Assembly: GCA_014651175.1 (NCBI GenBank)
Contig: BMWJ01000011.1
Span: 124,001-188,000 of the forward strand
Direction of reading: 5' to 3'
From: Streptomyces clavifer
Lineage (GTDB): Bacteria; Actinomycetota; Actinomycetes; Streptomycetales; Streptomycetaceae
DNA length: 64,000 nt
Positions 34,594-43,645 of the stretch are shown piece by piece (the first letter of the stretch is position 1; each line of letters opens with the position of its first letter). Both the position numbers and the translations under genes were made by a program. The notes beneath the pieces are model-generated. The model ran no database searches and was not told where the DNA came from. It worked only from the letters and a program-made list of their open reading frames with translations.

Positions 34594-34989
34594 TCAGCGC
34601 ACCCAGCCCGTGAAGCTCTGTCCGATGGTCTGGCTCTTCTCCGCTGCGCGCGGCCGGGCGCCACCGTCGACCGCGGCCGACACGGCACGCACCAGCCACG
34701 CGTTGACCGACAGGCCCTCGCCGGCCGCGACCTCCTCCGCGCGGGCCTTGAGGTGGGCCGGCAGGCGCAGGTTGACGCGGGCGGTGCCGCCCTCGTCACC
34801 GTCGGCCGGGGCCGGGGCCGGGGCCCTGAGCGGTCCGACGGGCCCCGCCGGCTCCGCGGGGACGCCGCCGTCGGTGGGCGGCGCTGTCACCACGAAATCG
34901 GGGTCGAGCCCGCGCAGCCGTACATCCACCGAGCCGGGGGCGAGCTCACGGGTGATCTCGTCCGTCGCGGCGGAAAGCATGTGGAGCAT
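34594..34989 (-). pseudogene. HicB-like antitoxin (RHH) gene, 5'-truncated
   Basis: 131 residues from the first ATG in frame (34989). The C-terminus has the ribbon-helix-helix/HicB block ARVNLRLPAHLKARAEEVA, GLSVNAWLVRAVSAAVDGG and ends QSFTGWVR. The reading frame continues upstream of the ATG with obviously coding sequence (GGDEARELAERLTAPLESATRLA) but meets stops at ~35105 without a start. Family members are about 180-190 residues as I recall, so ~50 N-terminal residues have been lost. The cut coincides with the start of the divergent methyltransferase operon. It may still be translated from 34989. It lies 83 nt upstream of the DUF4097 gene on the same strand. Confidence 0.7.
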
Positions 34990-35095
34990 GGCCAGCCGGG
35001 TCGCCGACTCCAGAGGAGCAGTGAGCCTCTCCGCCAGCTCGCGGGCTTCGTCGCCGCCGGCCGCCGCGTCCCCGTCCGTTCTCCTGGAGAATCCT

Positions 35096-35824
35096 TTGAT
35101 CGACTACTACTCGACCTCGGCCGAGTTCTACGAAATGGTCGCCACCCGGCACACCGCCAGCAGCGGACCACCGCTCAGGCGTGTCCTCGAAGGTGTCGAC
35201 ACCTCATACGGCCCCGTGCTGGAGATCGGCGGGGGCACCGGACGCGTGACCGAGGTCATCGCATCAGCACTGCCGCAGGCGGAGATCATCGTGGCGGAGC
35301 CTTCCGCAACGATGCGCGCCATGCTCACCTCACGGGTCGCCCGCAATCCCGATCTACGCCGCCGCGTCACCGTGGTGGACGGAGCGGCCCAGGACTTGCC
35401 CCTGCCCGAAAAACTGTCCGCCGTAGTCATCTTCGGCGTCGCGGGCCACCTCACGGTCCCCGAGCGGGTGGCTCTCTGGAAGCGGCTCGCCGCCTGCCTG
35501 CCGGACGGCGCACCCATCGTCGTGGAACTGATGGGCGTCTCCTCCCCACGCGTCATTCCGCCGGTGATGTCCCTCAGGGAGACCATCGGACGCCAGACGT
35601 ACGAGTGGTGGATCGGCGGCGAGCCCACCGAGGGCGACGCCATGCGGTTCACCACCACCTGGAAGGTCCTGTCCGACGGCCGCACCGTGCGCGAGGTGAC
35701 CGACAGCTACGTCTGGCACACCTTCGACGTCGCCCGGCTCGCCGCCGAAGCGGGCATGACCAGCCGCCGCATCACCGAGGCCGGCGGACAGGCCATCCCC
35801 GAGATCGGAGTCCTCGTCAAGTGA
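35096..35824 (+). CDS. SAM-dependent methyltransferase, class I
   Basis: 242 residues from TTG 35096 (GGAGA 5 nt upstream). Rossmann SAM-binding motif VLEIGGGTGRVTEVIASALP with the acidic end of strand 2 at IIVAEPSATMRAML, and VVDGAAQDLPLPEKLSAVVIFG as post-motif. The C-terminal beta segments (MRFTTTWKVLSDGRTVREVTDSYVW) resemble small-molecule methyltransferases of non-ribosomal peptide or siderophore loci. It overlaps the following ABC gene by GTGA and starts the operon, but its upstream DNA belongs to the truncated antitoxin gene, so its native promoter, and perhaps its first residues or upstream genes, are missing. Confidence 0.8.
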   Translation: MIDYYSTSAEFYEMVATRHTASSGPPLRRVLEGVDTSYGPVLEIGGGTGRVTEVIASALPQAEIIVAEPSATMRAMLTSRVARNPDLRRRVTVVDGAAQDLPLPEKLSAVVIFGVAGHLTVPERVALWKRLAACLPDGAPIVVELMGVSSPRVIPPVMSLRETIGRQTYEWWIGGEPTEGDAMRFTTTWKVLSDGRTVREVTDSYVWHTFDVARLAAEAGMTSRRITEAGGQAIPEIGVLVK

Positions 35825-37671
35825 AGCCGCACCCGTCCGGCTACGGTCCGGACCCCACACCCCCCTCCACCCCGCAGCCCGCGCTGCGTACCCTCCTGAG
35901 CGGTGCCCGGGGGCGCCTCGCCCTCGCAGTCGGTCTCCAGACGGTCGCCTCCCTCGCCGGAGTCGTCCCGTTCATCGCCGTCTCCCGCATCGCGGACCGT
36001 CTCACCGACGGCTCCCAGGTCGGCGGCGACGACCTCTGGCCGCTGGTCGCACTCGCCTGCGCGGCGGGTCTGCTCGCCCTGCTGTGCGGTTCGGCGGCCG
36101 GCGCCGTCAGCCACCTCGCGGACAACGACCTCCAGCTCGCACTCCGCCGACGCCTCGCCCAGCACATCGGGCGACTGCCCCTCGGCTGGATCACCACGAG
36201 GGGAACCGGCCAGGTCAAGCAGGCGGTCCAGGACGACGTACGGGCCCTGCACACCCTGGTGGCCCACACACTCCTCGATGTCGTCGGCGTCCTCACCGCC
36301 CCGGTGCTCGCCCTGGTCTACCTGTTCACCATTGACCCGAGCCTGGCCCTGATTAGCGTCCTGCCGCTGGCCCTCGGCGTGTTCCTGTTCAGCAGGGCCA
36401 TGTCCGGAGCGGGGGCGCAGATGGCCGAGTACGGAGCCGCGCTCAGCCGCATCTCCTCCGCGGCCGTCGAGTTCGCCGGTGGCATCGCCGTCCTCAAGAC
36501 GTTCGGCCGCGGGCGCACAGCGTACGAACGCTTTCTGGGCGCGACCGACGGCTTCGCCGACTTCTTCTCCCGGTGGGTCCGCGCGACGCTCGCCACCTCG
36601 ACCGCCGCAGTGCTCATCGTCTCCCCGGCCGTGGTGCTCCTCCTGCTGGCCGTGGCGGGCGCGGTGTCCGTGACCAACGGCTGGACGACCGGTGCCGAAC
36701 TCGTGCCCTTCCTGCTGCTCGGCCCGGCCGTCGCCGCCCCTATGGGCGTGGTCGGCCCCCGCATCCAGCAGATCCGGGCCGGCCAGGCGGCAGCCGTCCG
36801 TATCTCCGCACTGCTGGACACGCCCGTCCTGCCCGACTCAGGGACACCGAGCGTGCCCGAGCACAACGGTGTCTCCCTGCGCGGAGTGTCCTTCTCCTAC
36901 GACGGCCGCACCGACGCGCTCAGCGACATCCACCTGGATCTCGCCCCCGGCACCGTCACCGCGCTCGTCGGCCTCTCCGGGTCCGGCAAGTCGACCCTGG
37001 CTTCGCTGCTGCCCCGCTTCCACGACGTCACGGCAGGCACGGTCTCCATCGGCGGCGCCGACATCCGGGATATCCCCGCCGGTGAGCTCTACCGCCGTAT
37101 CGGCTTCGTCCTCCAAGACGTGCGACTGCTCCGGGCGAGCGTCGCCGACAACATCCGTCTCGGCCGGCCCGGCGCCACCGACGAGGAGGTCGAGCGGTGC
37201 GCCCGCTCCGCACGCATACACGACCGGATCATGGCCCTGCCCGACGGGTACGCCACCGAGGCCGGCACGGACGTCATCTTCTCCGGTGGAGAGGCCCAAC
37301 GCCTGTCCATCGCACGGGCACTGCTCGCCGACGCCCCCGTCCTCGTCCTGGACGAGGCCACCGCCTACGCCGATCCGCACTCCGAGGCGCTGATCCAGGA
37401 CGCGCTGTCCGAACTGGCGCGAGGCCGCACGCTTCTGGTCATCGCACACCGGCTGGAAACGGTCCGCACCGCCGACCGAATCGTGGTCCTGGAAGGCGGA
37501 CGCATCACCGAGCAGGGCCGCCATGAGGACCTGGTGACCAGGGGCGGCCGGTACGCCCGACTATGGGAAGCCCAGCGGGAGGAGCCACAGTTCGCCACGC
37601 CCGGCCGGGTCTCCGCCGCCCTGCACACGGACGGAACCCAGGACGACATCCGAGAGGGAAGCTCACGATGA
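35821..37671 (+). CDS. ABC half-transporter, TMD-NBD (YbtP/IrtA-like)
   Basis: 616 residues from GTG 35821. The N-terminal ~320 residues hold six membrane helices (ABC type I exporter fold). The C-terminal NBD has Walker A GLSGSGKSTLASLLPRF, Q-loop VLQDVRLLRASVADNIRLG, a degenerate signature FSGGEAQRLSIARALL, Walker B VLVLDEATAYADP and H-loop IAHRLETV. The Asp-Pro after Walker B replaces the usual catalytic Glu neighbourhood A-x-D-P-x-x-E, as in siderophore importers of the IrtAB/YbtPQ group. ATGA overlap with the next gene: a heterodimer with it is expected, moving a metal-siderophore or zincophore. Confidence 0.88.
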   Translation: MKPHPSGYGPDPTPPSTPQPALRTLLSGARGRLALAVGLQTVASLAGVVPFIAVSRIADRLTDGSQVGGDDLWPLVALACAAGLLALLCGSAAGAVSHLADNDLQLALRRRLAQHIGRLPLGWITTRGTGQVKQAVQDDVRALHTLVAHTLLDVVGVLTAPVLALVYLFTIDPSLALISVLPLALGVFLFSRAMSGAGAQMAEYGAALSRISSAAVEFAGGIAVLKTFGRGRTAYERFLGATDGFADFFSRWVRATLATSTAAVLIVSPAVVLLLLAVAGAVSVTNGWTTGAELVPFLLLGPAVAAPMGVVGPRIQQIRAGQAAAVRISALLDTPVLPDSGTPSVPEHNGVSLRGVSFSYDGRTDALSDIHLDLAPGTVTALVGLSGSGKSTLASLLPRFHDVTAGTVSIGGADIRDIPAGELYRRIGFVLQDVRLLRASVADNIRLGRPGATDEEVERCARSARIHDRIMALPDGYATEAGTDVIFSGGEAQRLSIARALLADAPVLVLDEATAYADPHSEALIQDALSELARGRTLLVIAHRLETVRTADRIVVLEGGRITEQGRHEDLVTRGGRYARLWEAQREEPQFATPGRVSAALHTDGTQDDIREGSSR

Positions 37672-39431
37672 TCCGCCAGCTGTACAAGGTCCTGGGGCGC
37701 GAGGGCTCACGTCCCCTGAACACCCTGCTCGTCCTCCTCTGTACCGCGGCCGTCCTCCAAGGCGTCGCCTTCGCCCTGCTGGTGCCCACGCTGCGTGCTC
37801 TGCTCGGCGACCACCCGGACGGTGTGTGGCCATGGCTGACCGCCCTCGTCGTCATCTCTCTCGGCTACGCGGCCCTGCAGGGCGCCGCCCTCAAGGGCGG
37901 CTTCACCGTCGGTTCGCAGCTCTCCCGGGTCCTGCACCGTCGCCTCGCGACGCGGGCACTGGACCTGCCCCTCGGCTGGTTCACCGCGGGACGGGCCGCC
38001 GAGTTCAGCCGCCTCGCCGGGCAGAACGTCATCCAGGTGATGAACATGCCCGCCCACCTGCTGAGGCCCTTCGTCGGCTCGCTGCTGACCCCGGTCACCC
38101 TGGTGATCGCGACCTTCTTCTTCGACCGGCGGACGGCGCTCGTGCTGCTCGTCTGCGCCCCCGTGCTGCTGGCCGTACACACGGCGAGCACCGCCGTCAT
38201 GCGTCGCCTGGACGAGGGCCGGGACGGTGCGATCGGCGAAGCCTCGGACCGTGTAGTGGAGTTCGCGCAGAACCAGCCCGTCCTGCGGGCCTTCGGCCGG
38301 ACCACCGAAGGCTACGGGGCTATGGACGACGCCCTGGTCGCGGAGTCGCGGGCCGACCGCCGACTGATCGTCCGCGGCCTGCCCGGCCTGGTCTCCTTCG
38401 CCTTTGCCGCTCGGTTGGTGTTCGCCCTGCTGCTCGCACTGGGCGTGTCCTGGCACCTGGACAATTCGCTGACGGTCCCCACCCTGCTGGCGCTCCTCGT
38501 CCTGACGGTCCGTCTGATCGACAGCCTCTCCGGGGCGGCAGACGTGGGCGCGGGGATGCGGATCGCCCGTAACAGTCTGGAGCGGCTCGGCGCCGTCCTG
38601 GACGAGCGGCCGTTCCCGCAACCCGCCGAGCCGCAGGTACCCCAAGGGGCCGAGGTGGAGTTCGAGGGGGTCGAGTTCCGTTACGCGGAGAAGGATGCGA
38701 CCCAGGAACAGGCGCGAACCACGCGCCCCGTGCTCGGCGGTGTGAGCTTCCGGCTTCCGGCACGCAGCATGACCGCTCTCGTCGGTCCCTCCGGGGCAGG
38801 CAAGACCACAGTCGCCAGGCTGCTTGCCCGCTTCTGGGACACCACGGGCGGCACCGTCCGGATCGGGGGAGTCGACGTACGGCAGATCGCACCCGAGGTG
38901 CTCGCCGCTCATGTCTCCCTGGTCTTCCAGGACGTCTATCTGTTCGAGGGCACGATCGAGGACAACGTCCGGATCGGTGCGCCGGACGGAGACTACGAGC
39001 GGTTGGCCGGGGCCGCAAGGCTCTCCGGGCTCGACCGTGTGATCGAGGAACTGCCCGACGGCTGGGCCACCAGGGTGGGGGAGGGCGGCATCGCGCTCTC
39101 CGGCGGTCAGCGCCAGCGCGTGTCCATCGCCCGTGCCCTCCTCAGGGACACCCCGATACTCATCCTCGACGAGGCCACCGCCGCGCTCGATCAGGAGAAC
39201 GAGGCCCTGCTCGCCGAGACGGTCCGCACGCTCGCCGCCGAGAAGACCCTGCTGGTCATCGCCCACCGGCTCAGCACGGTCGTCACTGCTGATCAGATCC
39301 TGGTGCTGGAGGACGGCGGGATCACCGAGCGCGGCACCCACAGCGAGCTGGTCACAGCGGGCGGCACCTACGCCTCCTTCTGGGAACAGCGCACCCAGGC
39401 CCACGGCTGGCGGCTGGAGACGACGCCATGA
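37668..39431 (+). CDS. ABC half-transporter, TMD-NBD (YbtQ/IrtB-like)
   Basis: 587 residues from ATG 37668, overlapping the first half-transporter by ATGA. Six helices, then the NBD: Walker A GPSGAGKTTVARLLARF, Q-loop LVFQDVYLFEGTIEDNVRIG, canonical signature LSGGQRQRVSIARALL, Walker B ILILDEATAALDQENE and H-loop IAHRLSTV. It is the likely partner of the preceding protein. Fused or paired exporters of this fold (IrtAB, YbtPQ) import siderophores such as mycobactin and yersiniabactin. The salicylate synthase downstream supports a salicylate-derived metallophore. Confidence 0.88.
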   Translation: MIRQLYKVLGREGSRPLNTLLVLLCTAAVLQGVAFALLVPTLRALLGDHPDGVWPWLTALVVISLGYAALQGAALKGGFTVGSQLSRVLHRRLATRALDLPLGWFTAGRAAEFSRLAGQNVIQVMNMPAHLLRPFVGSLLTPVTLVIATFFFDRRTALVLLVCAPVLLAVHTASTAVMRRLDEGRDGAIGEASDRVVEFAQNQPVLRAFGRTTEGYGAMDDALVAESRADRRLIVRGLPGLVSFAFAARLVFALLLALGVSWHLDNSLTVPTLLALLVLTVRLIDSLSGAADVGAGMRIARNSLERLGAVLDERPFPQPAEPQVPQGAEVEFEGVEFRYAEKDATQEQARTTRPVLGGVSFRLPARSMTALVGPSGAGKTTVARLLARFWDTTGGTVRIGGVDVRQIAPEVLAAHVSLVFQDVYLFEGTIEDNVRIGAPDGDYERLAGAARLSGLDRVIEELPDGWATRVGEGGIALSGGQRQRVSIARALLRDTPILILDEATAALDQENEALLAETVRTLAAEKTLLVIAHRLSTVVTADQILVLEDGGITERGTHSELVTAGGTYASFWEQRTQAHGWRLETTP

Positions 39432-40888
39432 CCACCGTCCGCGCCCTGACGACGAGCGGAACACCACAGGAAAGGCACACCAGCATGACGACAGGCTCTC
39501 CGTACGACTGGGAGGAATGGGGGAGATCCGTACCCGAGCTCCGATGTACGAGCAGCATGGAAATGCCCTACGAGGACCCGTCGGCCGCAGCCGTGCGCCT
39601 CACGGACGCGGGACTGGACGACGAGTCCGCTGTGTACGAACAGGAGGGCTCCTGGTACTTCGCCGCAGGCTCCGCGGTGACGCTCACGGCGTCCGCTGTG
39701 AGCGTCACCGCAAGGGCGGACGGACGGACCTGGACCGCCGAGGCGGGCAAGCGACCGCTGGAGGTGTTCGCCGCCGCACTCGACGCCCTGGGCGACGCCG
39801 GCCATCAGGACCGCCGCTTCTACGGCTGGTCCGCCTTCGAGCTCGCACACATCCTGCACGGCGACCCGGCGGCGGCCGGTACACGCCCCCTGCTGCACGC
39901 GCTGGTCCCCTGTGTCGAGGTGTCCCTCACGCCTGGCCGGGCCGAGATACGGGCCGTCGACGAGGCGTGGGCCCGGAAAGTCGGCGAACTGCTCGCTGAG
40001 TCCCCTGCTTCCGCCACCCGGCCCGCCTCCGTCGGGGTGGCACCGGACCGGGCCGAACACCTCATCACCGACGGCACCGCAGCCTACGGAGAAGCGGTTG
40101 CCCGCACCGTCGCGGACATCCGGGCGGGACTGCTGGAGAAGGCCGTAGTCTCGCGTGCGGTTGCGCTGCCCGCCGGGCCGGTTGCGGATTTCGCAGCGAC
40201 CTACCTCGCCGGCCGACGGGTCAACACTCCCGCCCGTTCGTTCCTCATCGACCTCGGCGGGCGCAAGGCCACCGGATTCAGCCCCGAAACGGTGCTGGAG
40301 GTCCGGCAGGATGGCCGGGTAAGCACGCAGCCGCTCGCGGGCACCCGCGCTCTGGGACCTGACCCGGAGGAGAACGACCGACGGCGGGATGAACTGCTCA
40401 CGGACCCGAAGGAGATCCACGAGCACGCTGTTTCCGTGCGCCTCGCGTGTGACGAGATGGAGGCGGTCTGCCGCCCCGGGTCCGTCGTGGTCGAGGAATT
40501 CATGGCGGTCAGGCCACGTGGTTCGGTGCAGCATCTCGCCTCGCGTGTCACGGGACGGCTCCGTTCCGGCACCGGCCCATGGGCGGCCTTCGCCTCGCTC
40601 TTTCCCGCGATCACCGCCACGGGCTCACGGAAGAGGGCTGCGCTGAGCGCACTGGTGCGCTACGAGGAGGGCCCCCGGGGACTGTACGGCGGCGCGGTCT
40701 TCCGAGGGGGCACGGACGGTTCACTTGACGCGGCCCTGGTCCTTCGGACGCTGCTGGGTGAGGGGGACAGGGCCTGGCTCCGTGCGGGCGCCGGCGTCAC
40801 CGGCCAGTCCGTTCCCGCACGGGAGATCGAGGAGACGTGCGAGAAGCTGCGCAGCGTAGCTCCCCATCTCAGGTACGCCGAGGGGTGA
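39428..40888 (+). CDS. Salicylate synthase (MbtI/Irp9-type)
   Basis: 486 residues from ATG 39428 (coupled, ATGA); ATG 39485 has a better ribosome site (GGAAAGG) and would give 467. Chorismate-utilising fold: YGEAVARTVADIRAGLLEKAVVSRAV, RSFLIDLGGRKATGFSPETVLEV, RVSTQPLAGTRALG, DPKEIHEHAVSVRLACDEM with the HEH motif, and RPRGSVQHLASRVTGRL, then GLYGGAVF and LRAGAGVTGQSVPAREIEET. These are features of the MbtI/Irp9/YbtS group that makes salicylate from chorismate in one enzyme, the starter of mycobactin/yersiniabactin-type siderophores. No NRPS is in the window. Anthranilate synthase I and isochorismate synthase are the look-alikes; the transporter neighbours favour salicylate. Confidence 0.85.
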   Translation: MTTVRALTTSGTPQERHTSMTTGSPYDWEEWGRSVPELRCTSSMEMPYEDPSAAAVRLTDAGLDDESAVYEQEGSWYFAAGSAVTLTASAVSVTARADGRTWTAEAGKRPLEVFAAALDALGDAGHQDRRFYGWSAFELAHILHGDPAAAGTRPLLHALVPCVEVSLTPGRAEIRAVDEAWARKVGELLAESPASATRPASVGVAPDRAEHLITDGTAAYGEAVARTVADIRAGLLEKAVVSRAVALPAGPVADFAATYLAGRRVNTPARSFLIDLGGRKATGFSPETVLEVRQDGRVSTQPLAGTRALGPDPEENDRRRDELLTDPKEIHEHAVSVRLACDEMEAVCRPGSVVVEEFMAVRPRGSVQHLASRVTGRLRSGTGPWAAFASLFPAITATGSRKRAALSALVRYEEGPRGLYGGAVFRGGTDGSLDAALVLRTLLGEGDRAWLRAGAGVTGQSVPAREIEETCEKLRSVAPHLRYAEG

Positions 40889-40946
40889 CGGCCGTACCGT
40901 ACTTTGCCGGAGGGCAGAGGCAGTATTGCCCCTGCCCTCCGTGCGC

Positions 40947-41514
40947 CTACTGCCGGATGGCGACGAGGACGTAGCTGTTGCCCACCTGCCAGACAGGAGT
41001 GGCATGGCCGAAGCCCGCTTCGGCCAGCAACTCGATGTACCGACCGAGCGTGACGGCGCAGTCGGCGTGGACGAGGCCTGGCTTGCGGCGCTCGGCGCGC
41101 AGCCCCGTCAGCTCGGGCTCGTTTTTGATGGCGGACCACCATGTCTCCCAGTCCTTGTGGTCGAAGGCATGACGGCGTTCGACCCGGCGGACGCCTACGA
41201 ACTCTGCGATCTCTGCGAACCCGGCCCCGCCCTGCGACAGGTGGTCCGCGTTGATCAGTATCCCGCCGGGCCGCAGGAGGGTCCTCAGCTCGGCGTAGGT
41301 GCTCCGCAGTATGCCTTCGGGGAGGTAGTGAAGCGCGGTGGCGGACACGACCGCGTCGATCGGCCCCTGAAGTGCGAGGGCGCTCGTCCAGCCCTCCTCG
41401 CCGATCACCGCTTCGACGTACCGTGCGGCGTCCGGATGACGGGCGCGGGCCAGTGCCAGCAGCAGCGGGTCCATGTCGACGGCGACTATCTCGGCCTGCG
41501 CCAGGCGCTCGTCG
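40947..41514 (-). pseudogene. SAM-dependent methyltransferase, N-terminus deleted
   Basis: The minus strand encodes FDERLAQAEIVAVDMDPLLLAL, then WTSALALQGPIDAVVSATALHYLPEGIL, LLRPGGILINADHL and the C-terminus GNSYVLVAIRQ with a stop at 40947. This is the post-motif-I part of a class I methyltransferase (D-M-D-P acidic end of strand 2 onward). The glycine loop that should precede FDERLAQAEIV is missing because the frame meets a TAG at 41515, right beside a Zur-like box. A start at the internal ATG (41471) could not give a working SAM site. Confidence 0.8.
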
Positions 41515-41520
41515 AACTAA

Positions 41521-41549
41521 TTGGAAATGATTACCATCTCGGATAATGT
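41521..41549 (+). promoter_or_regulatory. Zur-like box with overlapping promoter
   Basis: TGGAAATGATTACCA at 41522-41536 has TGG/CCA outer arms and matches the actinobacterial Zur consensus (TGAAAATGATTTTCA, recalled) at 12 of 15 positions. TTGGAA (41521-41526) and TAATGT (41544-41549) form a plausible plus-strand promoter with a 17-nt spacer. It would drive the Fur/Zur-family gene at 41808 through a ~260-nt leader, or once drove the deleted gene on the left. Confidence 0.6.
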
Positions 41550-41807
41550 GAGGGGCGGAAGCCGACATGGCGGCGGGCCCGACCGCACCGCCGACGGCGG
41601 ATGCCCCAGATCCACCGACGGCGAGTTCGGGCCAACTGGCCTGAAGGAGCGCCAGGCGGTATGCCGGGCCCCCCAGGCGTTTGCCGCGGCCGGTGCTGGG
41701 CTTCTCCTTCCTGGTGCCAGCCCTCCTTTTGAGACGGCCCGTACGTGGGTCGACTCCGAAGGCTGATTGACCAGCAACTGCACCTACTTGCACGTAAGGA
41801 GGCGACG

Positions 41808-42242
41808 ATGGCCAGCGATTCGTCGGCTGCCGTTCCCGATCGACCCAGACGTCGCCACGCAGCAGATCGACGGCCTGAAGTACTGGACGCCCTCCGAAGG
41901 AACGGAGGGTTTGTACGTGCTCAGAGCCTTCACGCGTCGATGACGCAGCAGGGAATCCGTATCGGCCTCACCACGGTGTACCGGGCGCTGGCTGCCGCAG
42001 ACGCGGAAGGGAGGCTCGAAGCGGTATACACGCGCAGCGGGGCGAAGGCGTACCGGTACCTACCTCCGGTCCATGAGCACCACTTGACGTGCCGGGTCTG
42101 CGGAGCCGGCGTCGCGTTCTTCTGCCAGGTGCTGGAGGACTGGGTCGCGCAGCTCGGGCCTCGTCACGGGTTCGAGGACGTGCGGCACGCTGTCGCCGCG
42201 ACGGGCACCTGCCCCGGTTGTGCGTTAGGCGATGCGGGCTGA
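41808..42242 (+). CDS. Fur/Zur-family transcriptional regulator
   Basis: 144 residues from ATG 41808 (AAGGAGG 6 nt upstream). A winged-helix DNA-binding domain at the N-terminus (VLDALRRNGGFVRAQSLHASM; GIRIGLTTVYRALAAADAEGRLE), then VYTRSGAKAYRYLPPVHEHHLTCRVCG. The structural zinc site is complete (Cys95, Cys98, Cys135, Cys138) and the HEHH segment matches the regulatory metal site region. Zinc-sensing Zur is the most likely identity given three Zur-like boxes and zinc-response genes around it; Fur or Nur cannot be excluded. It would be a second copy beside the chromosomal zur expected elsewhere. Confidence 0.85.
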   Translation: MASDSSAAVPDRPRRRHAADRRPEVLDALRRNGGFVRAQSLHASMTQQGIRIGLTTVYRALAAADAEGRLEAVYTRSGAKAYRYLPPVHEHHLTCRVCGAGVAFFCQVLEDWVAQLGPRHGFEDVRHAVAATGTCPGCALGDAG

Positions 42243-42325
42243 GAAGGGCTTATGTAGGCCTGCCCGGCCCTGATAGCGCCACCCTTCCAAGGGGCATCGC
42301 CCCGTCGTCGCGCCACCTCACTTGA

Positions 42326-43440
42326 ATGGGAACCCACCTGTCCAAGGGGCTGCTCAGTGTTGTCACGGGCAACACGCCGGCCGTACGAGGGAGAGCCGTT
42401 GACGGACTCGTGCGGCTGTCAACGGACGCAGTCACCCTGGCGGTGTTAGTCCATGGACGCGTGAAGAACGTCCCTCGGTCCAGCGCTTCCTCTCCGGAGG
42501 CGATCCGTGTACCGAGACGATCGCTCCCAAGGCTGCCACGGGGAGCCCGGCCGTGATCCTCCGGCAGGACCTGCTGTCGCTCCGCCGGACCGCAGGAAGC
42601 GACCATGTCATTCTCGCTCTCCCCGAAAACCTGGACATCCTGGCCTTTCTCGTGGAGTTGTGGCGAACCCGAAGCGGTGCGACCTCCCTCGGGCACCACT
42701 ACGCGCGGCGCCGGTCCTGGTGGGTGTCGACCCGGCGCCGTTCATGGCTGACATCGGTTGCGTACACCAGGCCGTTCGCCTGTGGAACGGCTGGGACCGC
42801 ACGGCTCCGCTCACGCAGGCCGAGGCTGCTGCACGGCAGGTCGAGTCCGCCGATGTGCTCTACGTGCCCGCGCGAAGGACGCCGACAGCGGGTACGCATC
42901 AGGTGTGGCGTCCCTGGTCGAGCAGATCAACGGTACCGCTCTGCTTTTCGACCCGTCCGCCGACGAGAAGCACCTTATGCGTACCCGCTGTCGGCCGACT
43001 TCGGTGAACAGTGGCTGGCGCGCCTGGATTCCATGGTGATCCCCGGCATCCGGCGCGGATCCACCCACCTCGAGCCCTCCGTCGAGTCTGTGCGGTGGCG
43101 CGCCCGCCGTCCCGTCCACCCGCAACGCCTGGCCGACGCCCTCGCCAAGGTCATGAGGGGAGTCACACGCAGCCGAGGCCATCTGTGGCTTTCCAGCCGT
43201 CCCGATTCCGTGGTCACCTGGCGCTCCGCAGGCGCACACCTGGACCTGCGATAGGCGGGCAGGTGGCTGGAGCCGGAGGAAACGCGCGCTTGGCAGGCCG
43301 CCACACCTCAGAGACGCACCCTCGCGTCGTGGTTCTGGCACGACTGTTACGGGGAGCGGCGCAACGAGATCGTCCCGTCCTCACCGGAGTGGATCTCGAT
43401 GAGCAGCCACCCGACTGGCACTCGACGAGGTTTTGCTGAC
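42326..43440 (+). pseudogene. CobW-like GTPase, heavily frameshifted
   Basis: Read across frames, the plus strand gives LLSVVTGNTPAVRGRAVDGL at the N-terminus, ILRQDLLSLRRTAGSDHVILAL, RAAPVLVGVDPAPFMADIG, SGYASGVASLVEQINGTALL, EQWLARLDSMVIPGI, then the CobW C-terminal domain SVRWRARRPVHPQRLADAL, SRGHLWLSSRPDSVVTWRSAG, RWLEPEETRAWQAA and HDCYGERRNEIV, then VLTGVDLDEQ. At least four frameshifts separate the pieces and no Walker A is intact. The C-terminal domain corresponds to that of the intact CobW at 43646, but this is a different, more divergent paralog of the type lacking a clean P-loop. Confidence 0.75.
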
Positions 43441-43548
43441 CGGTCGTGAGCCGGCGCAGGGCAGGGATGCGGGGGCGGCGGTGCCCGACCCGTTGCTCGG
43501 GTGACGGCTCACTGATGGAGGGGAGTCCTGCAGTCAGGCGCAAATGGA

Positions 43549-43578
43549 CCCCGTCGACCGATGTCATGGTCGACGGGG
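43549..43578. terminator. Hairpin terminator after the L32/CobW operon
   Basis: An 11-bp perfect stem (CCCCGTCGACC and its complement) with an 8-nt loop, ~70 nt past the CobW stop on the minus strand. It lies between the intact and decayed CobW genes, which converge here. Confidence 0.75.
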
Positions 43579-43645
43579 CCCACTTGTATGCGGTATGGGC
43601 CGGACCAGACGATGCCGTGGCTGCGACCACCGCCCGGCCCGGAGT

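Noticed and set aside
41521..41766. Short plus-strand frame starting inside the Zur-like box
   Set aside because: The translation has no features, and the TTG start lies within the operator itself.
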